Below, piece after piece: positions 17,108 through 24,304 of a stretch of DNA of 46,197 bases; within the stretch, counting starts at the first letter, position 1; each line of letters starts with the position of its first letter. The notes beneath the pieces were generated by a model. The model was not told where the DNA came from. It ran no database searches and was given only the letters and a program-made list of their open reading frames with translations. A program made the position numbers and the translations under genes. This DNA comes from Phycisphaerae bacterium (GTDB lineage Bacteria; Planctomycetota; Phycisphaerae; UBA1845; PWPN01): positions 1-46,197 of the forward strand of contig JAUCQB010000048.1 in NCBI GenBank assembly GCA_030372985.1, in the 5' to 3' direction.

Positions 17108-18091
17108 TCAGGCATTGGGAAAGATCGGCTTCAGGGTGGCAGTCAGATTCTTGAGCTCCTTGGCGTCACTCGGCCGAATCGGTTGAAAACGCATCGCAGC
17201 GTCCACGGCAAGGCGGAAGAGTGTCTCCTCGCCCGGTGGAATGGCGGCGGTCACCGGCCGGCTGAGCGTGTATCGCACGCCCAGCTCAGCCTCGCGCGGG
17301 TCAGTCAGGGGTTCATACCAGCACTTTTTGTAGGTGGCTCGCCGCGGATCATGCTCGCGCCACACCTGGCGGGCCATGGCCTTCAGGGCCAGCACGGCCA
17401 AGCCCTTTTTCCGGGCCGTCTCGATGACCTGCCGCGAGAAGTCGTTCGCGTAATCCGTGGCGAAATTGACCGGGTACAGAATCGAGTCGAATTCGTAGCG
17501 CTCCATCGCCGCCAGAGCGGCCTCGACCGAGTGAGCCGAGAAACCGAGATGCCGAACCCTGCCGCTCTTCTTCGCCTCAATGAACACCTCCATCGCCCCG
17601 CCCTTGGAGAACGCGGCGTCCACGTCTTTCCGCACGTTTGTCAGAGCGTGGAGCTGATACAGGTCGAGGTGATCGGTCCGAAGGCGTTCCAGTGAACGTT
17701 TCAGCTCGCTTGCCGCGCCTTCACGCCGCCGCTCGGTGGTCTTGCAGGCCAGGAACACCCGGTTGCGGTACGGCGCCAGCGCCGGCCCGAGCTTCAATTC
17801 CGCATCGCCGTAGGTGGGCGCCACGTCAAAGTAGTTCAATCCGCGCTCCACCGCCTCGGCCACGATGAGGTCGGCTCGCTGCTGCTCCAATCCCGCCAGC
17901 ACGATGCCCCCCAGCCCGATGACTGACAGTTGAATCCCCGTGCGCCCGTACTCACGTTGCGGGAGCACCGCGGGGTTCGAAGACGGAGTGGTCTGGCTCA
18001 TAGCTGCACCTGCCTGCCCCAACCACAGGGTCCCACCAGCGGCACCCGCCGCCGACAGCGTGGTTGCTTTGAGAAAATCTCGCCGTTTCAC
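17108..18091 (-). CDS. Tat-exported aldo/keto reductase
   Basis: I chose the GTG at 18091. It gives VKRRDFLKATTLSAAGAAGG, a classic Tat signal at the very N-terminus, and AAAGGAG lies just before it; an ATG at 18121 is the alternative. The mature part starts REYGRTGIQLSVIGLGGIV, a typical aldo/keto reductase opening. The catalytic tetrad is visible: Asp in NYFDVAPTYG, Tyr in the same motif, Lys in VFLACKTTERR and His in LYQLHALT. The protein uses NAD(P)H to reduce carbonyls, or the reverse; Tat export of a pre-loaded cofactor enzyme is common in Planctomycetota. The gene follows the esterase with almost no gap and precedes the propeller gene by 18 bases, indicating an operon. Confidence 0.85.
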   Translation of the reverse strand: MKRRDFLKATTLSAAGAAGGTLWLGQAGAAMSQTTPSSNPAVLPQREYGRTGIQLSVIGLGGIVLAGLEQQRADLIVAEAVERGLNYFDVAPTYGDAELKLGPALAPYRNRVFLACKTTERRREGAASELKRSLERLRTDHLDLYQLHALTNVRKDVDAAFSKGGAMEVFIEAKKSGRVRHLGFSAHSVEAALAAMERYEFDSILYPVNFATDYANDFSRQVIETARKKGLAVLALKAMARQVWREHDPRRATYKKCWYEPLTDPREAELGVRYTLSRPVTAAIPPGEETLFRLAVDAAMRFQPIRPSDAKELKNLTATLKPIFPNA

Positions 18092-18123
18092 CGGATCTGC
18101 TCCTTTACCGTCGTTGACCATCG

Positions 18124-19185
18124 CTATTCCGCCACCGGCCTTGTCGTGGGCGGCAAGGCCCCGGGCGGAACCGGAAGATGCCTGGCCAGAAACTGCTCCA
18201 CCCGCCACAGGCAGCGCCGGTTGACATCCTCAGCCAAATCCATGGTGTGGGGCCAACCTTCCAGCCTCTCGTATTCGTATGGGACGCCGAGTTCCTTGAG
18301 ACGCTTGGCCAGCAGGTCCGCCTGTGCGATGGGAACCGTGTCATCGATGGTACCGTGCAGGATGAGCGTCGGCGGGGCCTTCTTCGTCAGGTGGATGATC
18401 GGCGACGCCTCGCGGTATTGTGCCTCGGCCTCGTCGTATTTCCTGCCACCCATGAAATCGATCACCGCGCCTGCACGCTTGGCCTCATCGGCCGTCAGAT
18501 CCACGGGCCCGTAGAAATTGATCACCGCCTGCACGGCGCTGCTCGCGCCTGCGTTACCGCCGTTACCCTCCAGGGCTTTCACCCCCCATGAGTACCCGAC
18601 CATCATCGCCAGGTGACCGCCCGCCGAGCCTCCAAGCACGGCGATCTTATCCGGGTCGACGTGGTGTTTCCGGGCATTGGCCCGCAGCCAGCGGACCGCG
18701 CACTTGGCGTCCTGAACGGCCGCCGGGTACGGCGCCTCCTTCGAGAGCCGATACGACATCGTGGCCGTGACGTAACCCTTCTCGGCCAGCTTGATGCAGT
18801 AGTAGCGATAGATCTTGCGGTCCCCGCTTTTCCATCCTCCGCCGTGGATCAGGATCACCGCCGGGACCGGCTTACCGAGGCCTTTGGGCTGATAAAGGTC
18901 GAGTTGGAGCAGCCGCTCGCCCACCCTCCCGTACTCGATATTGGTTCTGACCTCAATGCTGCCCGGCAGCGGGATGAACAGATTGACCAGCCTGACTTTG
19001 CCCTGCCCGATCGCCTCCTTGACTTCCTGGGTGGAGCCGAATCCTTTGGGCACAGGCGGAGAAGGTTCGGATCTCTCGGCGGCCAGCGACGAGGCGGCAC
19101 CGAACAGGCACACCATCATCACCGCGGCACAGAACAGAAGACCAGCGGACCTGTCGCCAAGACGAGCCCGAACTCTCATACGCAT
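18124..19185 (-). CDS. Exported alpha/beta-hydrolase (esterase/lipase, BD-FAE-like)
   Basis: The 353-residue protein has a signal-like N-terminus (AGLLFCAAVMMVCLFG, cleavage near SLAAERS). VPAVILIHGGGWKSGDR is the oxyanion-hole HGGGW motif. IAVLGGSAGGHLAMM holds the nucleophilic Ser, LILHGTIDDTVPIAQADLL the acidic residue and GWPHTMDLAEDV the catalytic His. The order and spacing fit carbohydrate-esterase-like hydrolases of the HSL/BD-FAE group, which remove acetyl or feruloyl groups from glycans. It is the first gene of the esterase, aldo/keto reductase, propeller operon, which suggests joint processing of a decorated polysaccharide. That is inference. Confidence 0.85.
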   Translation of the reverse strand: MRMRVRARLGDRSAGLLFCAAVMMVCLFGAASSLAAERSEPSPPVPKGFGSTQEVKEAIGQGKVRLVNLFIPLPGSIEVRTNIEYGRVGERLLQLDLYQPKGLGKPVPAVILIHGGGWKSGDRKIYRYYCIKLAEKGYVTATMSYRLSKEAPYPAAVQDAKCAVRWLRANARKHHVDPDKIAVLGGSAGGHLAMMVGYSWGVKALEGNGGNAGASSAVQAVINFYGPVDLTADEAKRAGAVIDFMGGRKYDEAEAQYREASPIIHLTKKAPPTLILHGTIDDTVPIAQADLLAKRLKELGVPYEYERLEGWPHTMDLAEDVNRRCLWRVEQFLARHLPVPPGALPPTTRPVAE

Positions 19186-19626
19186 GCCTCCGTTCGCGGG
19201 ACGTTGCCTCCGCGACTGCGGGTGACGTGATGCCGGGCCCGCCGATGCCCGGGCGTCCAGGGCCCCCGACCTGCGGTATGAATGATAACAGCTTCGGTAC
19301 GGCTTTTGAACAGTTCAACGCTGCCGACGATGCAACCTTCGGGATGTGAAGGGAGCCAGGATCGCTTCGCTCAAAAACGCCCAGAACATCCTCGCCCGCG
19401 CCGGGCTCCGCGGATCCTGGCCTGCCGACCGTAGGGTAATCCCCCTGGGAGATACCGGCTTCAGGCGGACCGACTTGACACGGTGCCGTCTGTCCATTAA
19501 CAAAAAGCCTGCACGGACGGGCCAGCCAAGTCGTTCTGAGCCTGTCGTGCCTTGAGATGGGACCGGACCGTGTCCGGTCGATGCGGCCAGACCCGAGCGA
19601 CCGGTCCTGCAGGCACATGTGACACG
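19186..19626. other. Divergent intergenic region, 441 bases
   Basis: It lies between the minus-strand esterase and the plus-strand acyl-CoA ligase. Apart from a candidate promoter at 19475-19503 I see no gene; frames crossing it are short and without motifs. Confidence 0.4.
19475..19503 (+). promoter_or_regulatory. Candidate promoter of the acyl-CoA ligase
   Basis: A perfect TTGACA (19475-19480), a 17-base spacer and TAACAA (19498-19503, a weak -10) lie about 124 bases before the ATG at 19627. Confidence 0.3.
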
Positions 19627-21129
19627 ATGCTTCTAACCACCTTTCTCGACACGGCGGATCGATGCGCCTGCAAGCCGGCTGTTCGCGATGAGTCGCGCGA
19701 ACTGACCTACAACCAACTCGTTTCCCGGGCGGCGGCGCTGGCCCGGATCGTCGCGTCTGAAAGCAGCCGGCCCAACGTTGGAGTCCTTCTGCCATCGTCG
19801 ACGGATGCCGTCGCCGCCTTCTACGCGATCCTTTGGACCGGTCGCGTGGTCGTGCCGCTCAACGTTCTGCTCAATCCCTCGGAGATCAGCACCATCGTGC
19901 AGGATGCGGGTGTTGATCTGATCCTGAGCTGCTCTGCGCTCGAGAAAGTCGTCGAGTTGCTGCCCGCACAGGCGGTATTTCTGGATCGCCTGCCGCAGGG
20001 GCCCCCGCCGGCGCCATCCGGCCCCCCGCGATTCCCGGCGGTGCCGGAGAGCAAGCCTGACGATCTCGCGGTGATCCTGTACACCTCAGGGACAACCGCG
20101 ACGCCCCGAGGGGTCTGCCTTTCGCACAACAACCTCCACTCCAACGCATCCGCCACCGTCCGGCATGTGCTGCTTCGCGACGATGACCGGTTTCTGGGCG
20201 TATTGCCTCTTTCCCACAGTTTTGGCCTCCTCGCGACGCTCATCCTGCCCACCTTGTTCGGCGCGACCGTCGAGTACCAGACTCGCTTTCAACCCGTCGA
20301 AGTCCTTCGCGCCCTTGCAGGCGGGGGTATCTCCGTGTTCATGGCCGCGGCCAGCATGTTCGCGGCGATTGCCCGGGTAAAGAACATCTCATCCGACATG
20401 CTTCGAGGGCTGAGGATTGCGGTCAGCGGCGGCGAAGCCCTGCCCGACGCCGTTTTCAAGGACTGCCGGACGCGGCTCGACTTGGCCATCCTTCAAGGCT
20501 ACGGCCTGACCGAGACCTCGCCGGTCGTCTCCGTCAACCAGCCATGGGCTCACCGGCCGGGAACCATCGGCCTGCCGATTCCTGACGTGGAGGTGAGCAT
20601 CAGGAACGAGCAAGGGCAGGCTCTGCCGCCAGACGAGCAAGGCGAGGTCTGCGTTCGAGGCCCCAATGTCATGCAGGGGTACCTCAACAGGCCACAAGAC
20701 ACTGCGGCCGTCCTGATGCCGGACGGCTGGCTTCGCACCGGCGACCTGGGACGGCAGGATGCCGACGGCTACACCATGATCACCGGCCGCAAGAAGGAAC
20801 TCATCATCGTGGCCGGCGAGAACGTGTTCCCCCGCGAGATCGAGAACGTCCTCGACGAGCACCCGGCCGTGTCCCAGTCCGCCGTGATCGGTGTACCCGA
20901 CCGCAGGCGCGGTGAGATCGTCGTCGGCTTCGTCGTCCCCAAGGACGGCGCCGAAGTCAGCGCCATCGAGCTTCGTGAACACTGCCGCCGCCGCCTGGCG
21001 AGTTTCAAGGTGCCCCGTCAGATCATCGTCCATCGTGACCTGCCGCGCGGCCCCACGGGCAAGATCGCCAAGCGCCTGCTTCCGAGGACCGTCGGCGTGA
21101 CCGAAGTGCTCGTGTCTCCGAAACCCTAG
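19627..21129 (+). CDS. AMP-binding acyl-CoA synthetase/ligase
   Basis: The 500-residue enzyme belongs to the ANL superfamily. VILYTSGTTATPRGVCLSH is the P-loop; the usual TTGxPKG is here TTATPRG, a mild variation. ILQGYGLTETSP is the A5 motif, GWLRTGDLGRQD the hinge region, GRKKELIIVAGENVFPREIE the A8 motif and GPTGKIAKRLL carries the catalytic Lys of the C-terminal domain. It activates a carboxylic acid with ATP and passes it to CoA, most likely a fatty acid. No signal peptide is present, so it is cytoplasmic. Domain homology starts at the ATG at 19627, although no good Shine-Dalgarno precedes it. It converges on the ceramidase gene. Confidence 0.88.
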   Translation: MLLTTFLDTADRCACKPAVRDESRELTYNQLVSRAAALARIVASESSRPNVGVLLPSSTDAVAAFYAILWTGRVVVPLNVLLNPSEISTIVQDAGVDLILSCSALEKVVELLPAQAVFLDRLPQGPPPAPSGPPRFPAVPESKPDDLAVILYTSGTTATPRGVCLSHNNLHSNASATVRHVLLRDDDRFLGVLPLSHSFGLLATLILPTLFGATVEYQTRFQPVEVLRALAGGGISVFMAAASMFAAIARVKNISSDMLRGLRIAVSGGEALPDAVFKDCRTRLDLAILQGYGLTETSPVVSVNQPWAHRPGTIGLPIPDVEVSIRNEQGQALPPDEQGEVCVRGPNVMQGYLNRPQDTAAVLMPDGWLRTGDLGRQDADGYTMITGRKKELIIVAGENVFPREIENVLDEHPAVSQSAVIGVPDRRRGEIVVGFVVPKDGAEVSAIELREHCRRRLASFKVPRQIIVHRDLPRGPTGKIAKRLLPRTVGVTEVLVSPKP

Positions 21130-21209
21130 AATCACCGCATGAGCAAGCCGCGTACGCCGTCACAGTCTCAGCGGTTGACAGTGCTTCAGCACCTCGTTGG
21201 ATTCGGCGT

Positions 21210-22691
21210 CTACTTCTGCGTGATCAGCGACCGCCATGCCGCCATCAGCCGCGGCGCGGCCTCCGGCCCGCAGGAATTGAACTCGCCGTACTGCCGCTCC
21301 TTGCGGCCGTAGGCGTATGGCGCTGACCAATCCCATTGCGACTTGGGGATGATGTAGCCGATCTCGTCGTTGGCCAGGCCGATGACCATTTTGAACCGCC
21401 CGGTCATGAGCGGGTAAATGGCCGGTTCCAGCGGCGCGTTTGGGAAGTCGGCCGCGGGTTCCTGGGGTTCCTGGAATCGGCCCAGGGCCAGTTCCGGGTA
21501 GAGTTCGCCCGGAACCGCTGCGATCTGAAGCGTACCGATCTGGATGAGGCTGATTTCGGTCTTGAGATACAGATCTCCCACGGCGGGTGTGCTGGCCGTG
21601 GCGGTTGCCGTGGCAGCCTGCGGCATCTTGACCGGCTGCCCGCTCGCATCGAGCATCGGTCGCTGAAGAACCCCGATGGCCCCGCCCAGCCTGTAAAACG
21701 GGTTCCACAACGGAATGAGCACTGCCCGAGAAGCAGCCCGGATCGATCCATTCAAGGGTTCGGCCTTGTCGAGCGCGCCCTCAGCGATGCGTCCGATGAT
21801 CCGGCCATAAGCCATCATCCGGCCGATGTCATCTTCAGGCAGAGGCTCATTCGTAAATGGATTGGACTTCGGTTCGCGAGGCGAGAGCAGACCGCCCACC
21901 GAGCCGCTGTTGCAGACGGCCAGCCCGCCGAACCGCGTCTCCAGATACTGCCGCAGCGTCGAGGGAAAATCGCTGCTCAACTGCTTGTTCTTCGAGCCGA
22001 GCACCTCAGGATGGCACGGCATGTTGACCCACGTGACGATGGTCTGCCCGGGATCACTTCTTGCCTGGATGACGGTCAGTTGAGAGTCGATCACCTTGGG
22101 CAGGCGCGAGTCTCCTATCAGCTCCGCTTGGTGGTTGACATCGGCGGTGCCGATCCGCAGCGTCCCGCGCCGGGCGTCGCGATGCGCCTGGCGGACGGCG
22201 TCGACGCACGCCGTTCGCACCTGCTCGAGGTAGCCCGGCATGACGCCCGTTCGGCCAACCGGCCCCCAGAGCCCCAGCGTATCCGGTCCGGCGTGCGTGT
22301 GCGTGCTGCTGACCAGAACGTAATCGATGGATGGGCTCAGTTGCAGCCGCCCGAGTTCCTCCCGGATCTTCACCACATCGTCGCGGAAAAGACCGATCAG
22401 ATCACACGAGACCATGGCCAGGCCGAATCGGCCGTCATGGACAAACACGGCCCGGGCGTAGATATCGTCGTGAAGGACTTCCGCCTGTCGCCCCTGGCCG
22501 TATCCCGCCAGCCACACCGGTGGAGCATCATCTGCCACTTTCGGTGTGATGACGACCGAGGCCGCGCCAACCTGATACGTGCCGACGTCCTCGGCTGCGG
22601 CGCACACCGCTGAAACCAGCATCAGAAGGGCGCCCGCCGTTGCCCCTGGCAGAGTGGTGTTCAAAAAAGACGTTCGCGTGGCTCGGTTCAT
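21210..22691 (-). CDS. Neutral/alkaline ceramidase-like exported hydrolase
   Basis: The 493-residue protein has a signal peptide (cleavage near CAAAEDV). GAASVVITP opens the neutral/alkaline non-lysosomal ceramidase N-terminal domain. LVSSTHTHAGPDTLG carries the zinc-binding histidines, WVNMPCHPEVLG another conserved His, and ISLIQIGTLQIAAVPGELYPELAL the typical late strand pair. Neutral ceramidases cleave the amide bond of ceramide with one zinc ion. Bacterial homologues of this shorter type lack the C-terminal immunoglobulin-like domain, as here, and may act on other amides. The ATG at 22691 was chosen because AAGGAG precedes it closely. Confidence 0.8.
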   Translation of the reverse strand: MNRATRTSFLNTTLPGATAGALLMLVSAVCAAAEDVGTYQVGAASVVITPKVADDAPPVWLAGYGQGRQAEVLHDDIYARAVFVHDGRFGLAMVSCDLIGLFRDDVVKIREELGRLQLSPSIDYVLVSSTHTHAGPDTLGLWGPVGRTGVMPGYLEQVRTACVDAVRQAHRDARRGTLRIGTADVNHQAELIGDSRLPKVIDSQLTVIQARSDPGQTIVTWVNMPCHPEVLGSKNKQLSSDFPSTLRQYLETRFGGLAVCNSGSVGGLLSPREPKSNPFTNEPLPEDDIGRMMAYGRIIGRIAEGALDKAEPLNGSIRAASRAVLIPLWNPFYRLGGAIGVLQRPMLDASGQPVKMPQAATATATASTPAVGDLYLKTEISLIQIGTLQIAAVPGELYPELALGRFQEPQEPAADFPNAPLEPAIYPLMTGRFKMVIGLANDEIGYIIPKSQWDWSAPYAYGRKERQYGEFNSCGPEAAPRLMAAWRSLITQK

Positions 22692-23228
22692 GATATCTCC
22701 TTCCCCAATGCCCTGCCCGAGACCGGCTAAGTGGTCGGTCGTGGCAGGCTGCACGAGTCCCGGTACTCGGCAGCTTGATGCCATACAGCAGGCATCGGGG
22801 CATCAGGCACTCCCTGCATGCAGGAATTCAGCGACATGGCCAAAGCCCGATCCTTCAGCCACACGAACCTCCGCGGCACGCTCAGAAGGCTCTGCGCCTT
22901 CTCACCAGCCGTTCCCAGCGGTCGCCGCAGGCTCGATTCGACCACAGGGCATTCCTCAACGTGGTTCCGTCTTCAGCCGGATCGGTCACCATTCTAGCCG
23001 CGCCCGCACTCACGGCCAGTCTCACCCGTTCAACAAACTACGGAGCCACATGCCCGAAGCGGTCTTGACCACCCTGGGGCGTTGTCGCTGTTGGTAAGCT
23101 TAGACGAACCTGAGTGGGAACCCAGAGTCTCTCAGTATCAGACGGGTTCGCCACGGTCGCCACGGCGGGCCAGGGCGAATCTCGCCCGGGACGGATTTGC
23201 AGCCCTTCGGCAAGATGCCGGTCCCACA
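22692..23228. other. Gene-free region, 537 bases
   Basis: It lies between the ceramidase start and the end of the sigma-like gene. Open frames on both strands lack motifs. A small perfect hairpin GGGCGA-ATC-TCGCCC at 23173-23187, about 42 bases beyond the sigma-like stop codon (minus strand), could help to end that transcript, but no U tract follows. Nothing else was recognised. Confidence 0.4.
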
Positions 23229-23816
23229 CTATGATTGTTTCTGCGTTTCCACTTCGGCGCCGCGTTCAGCTCTGCTTGGGCAGATGCAGCCTTCGATCTC
23301 CGAATCGGCCCCATAGCACGGCCGGGAGTCGCTGCGCAGGTGGCGGTAGAATGCCCGACTGATCAGCGAGGAAGCGTAAGTGATGAAACAGATGCCACGC
23401 GCCGGATCGAACGTGTCGATCGCCTTGCTCAAGGCTTTCAGCCCCTCGTTCAGCAGACCGTTGTGCCCATCCTCATCCCGGGCAACCAGCCTGTACAGCG
23501 AATACACGATCTCGATATGCTCCATCGCCAGCTTGTCCCAGATCCGCTGATGAAGACGCGACAAACGCGAGTCGTCGCCACGGAATAGCGTCCCGCTTCC
23601 GTAAGTCCACAGGAGTGAGGTCAGGCGGCGTTCACAGGAGCGCAATCGCCGGAAATCACGCAGGCTCGTCTCGGGAGCCGGCAAACCAACCGGAGCCAGA
23701 AGTCCGGAGAACAGGATCTTCGAACCCTCGTCGGCCGATTTCATCCGACGAGCTTGCAGGGTGCAGACCAGGCCGGGGACCGGCGTGTACTGAAAACGAT
23801 GTCCGCGTTGGCTCAT
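23229..23816 (-). CDS. Sigma-70-like protein with region 2 only
   Basis: The 195-residue protein resembles the first half of a planctomycete-type sigma factor. HRFQYTPVPGL at the N-terminus echoes the Y-x-P-x-P motif also seen in the second sigma gene here. Residues ~85-162 align with sigma region 2: WDKLAMEHIEIVYSLYRLV, NEGLKALSKAIDTFDPARG and ICFITYASSLISRAFYRHLR, the last like the core-binding and -10-recognition FSTYA helix. After that only ~35 residues remain, with no region 3 or 4, so it cannot bind a -35 box in the normal way. It may be a truncated gene, a -10-only sigma, or a decoy for core polymerase. GGAGG precedes the ATG. It is divergent from the kinase operon. Confidence 0.6.
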   Translation of the reverse strand: MSQRGHRFQYTPVPGLVCTLQARRMKSADEGSKILFSGLLAPVGLPAPETSLRDFRRLRSCERRLTSLLWTYGSGTLFRGDDSRLSRLHQRIWDKLAMEHIEIVYSLYRLVARDEDGHNGLLNEGLKALSKAIDTFDPARGICFITYASSLISRAFYRHLRSDSRPCYGADSEIEGCICPSRAERGAEVETQKQS

Positions 23817-23873
23817 GGGAGCCTCCAGTTCCCGGCGGTGACCCGGTATAGGACAAACCCTTCCTGCAACGCT

Positions 23874-23896
23874 GTGTCATTATCATCAACTGACAC
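23874..23896. promoter_or_regulatory. Inverted repeat, possible operator
   Basis: GTGTCA (23874-23879) and TGACAC (23891-23896) are exact reverse complements separated by 11 bases, 58-80 bases upstream of the sigma-like start codon. The geometry fits a dimeric regulator. The binding protein is unknown. Confidence 0.35.
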
Positions 23897-23903
23897 GCAG
23901 AGC

Positions 23904-23924
23904 ATACCTGGGTAAATTCCTGGG
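23904..23924. promoter_or_regulatory. Motif shared with 31330-31350, copy 1
   Basis: ATACCTGGGTAAATTCCTGGG on the plus strand aligns with the copy at 31330 with one gap and a few mismatches. CCTGGG occurs twice with a 12-base period, as expected for a response regulator that binds direct repeats. Confidence 0.35.
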
Positions 23925-24304
23925 ATTTCAGAAAAGACCTTGCGTAACCGCATGGGACCATGGCATCATAAGCGGTGGCCCGGCGGACGACAGGAACAGG
24001 TTTCTGCCGACCGTGCGCTTGCAGGCGGCCGGAAATGCGGCCGCGACGTCCCATGCTGTTTCGTGTTCGGACAGGGCCCGACCGCAGCATGAGAAGGAGG
24101 ACGGCGTCAGGCACACCCGGGCGGTCACGGCCAGGTCGGTCGGTCCTCCGGCGGCTTGGTCAATAGAGAATACGCGCTCCGTACTCAGTCGGGTCGCGGC
24201 ATCGAGGTGACCGTCGCCACCGGCTTGGCCGGTGTGATCCAGGGACAGCCAACGGGTACTGAGCGGATCAGGCCGGCGCCCGCAGAACCCGGAGACAACC
24301 GTTT

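Larger units (their letters stand above)
23817..24304. other. Regulatory region between the sigma-like gene and the kinase operon
   Basis: This 488-base divergent gap contains no convincing gene. It holds an inverted repeat GTGTCA-N11-TGACAC (23874-23896) and next to it a direct repeat CCTGGGTAAATT/CCTGGGATTT (23907-23928), which is shared with the region before the second sigma gene. Confidence 0.5.
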
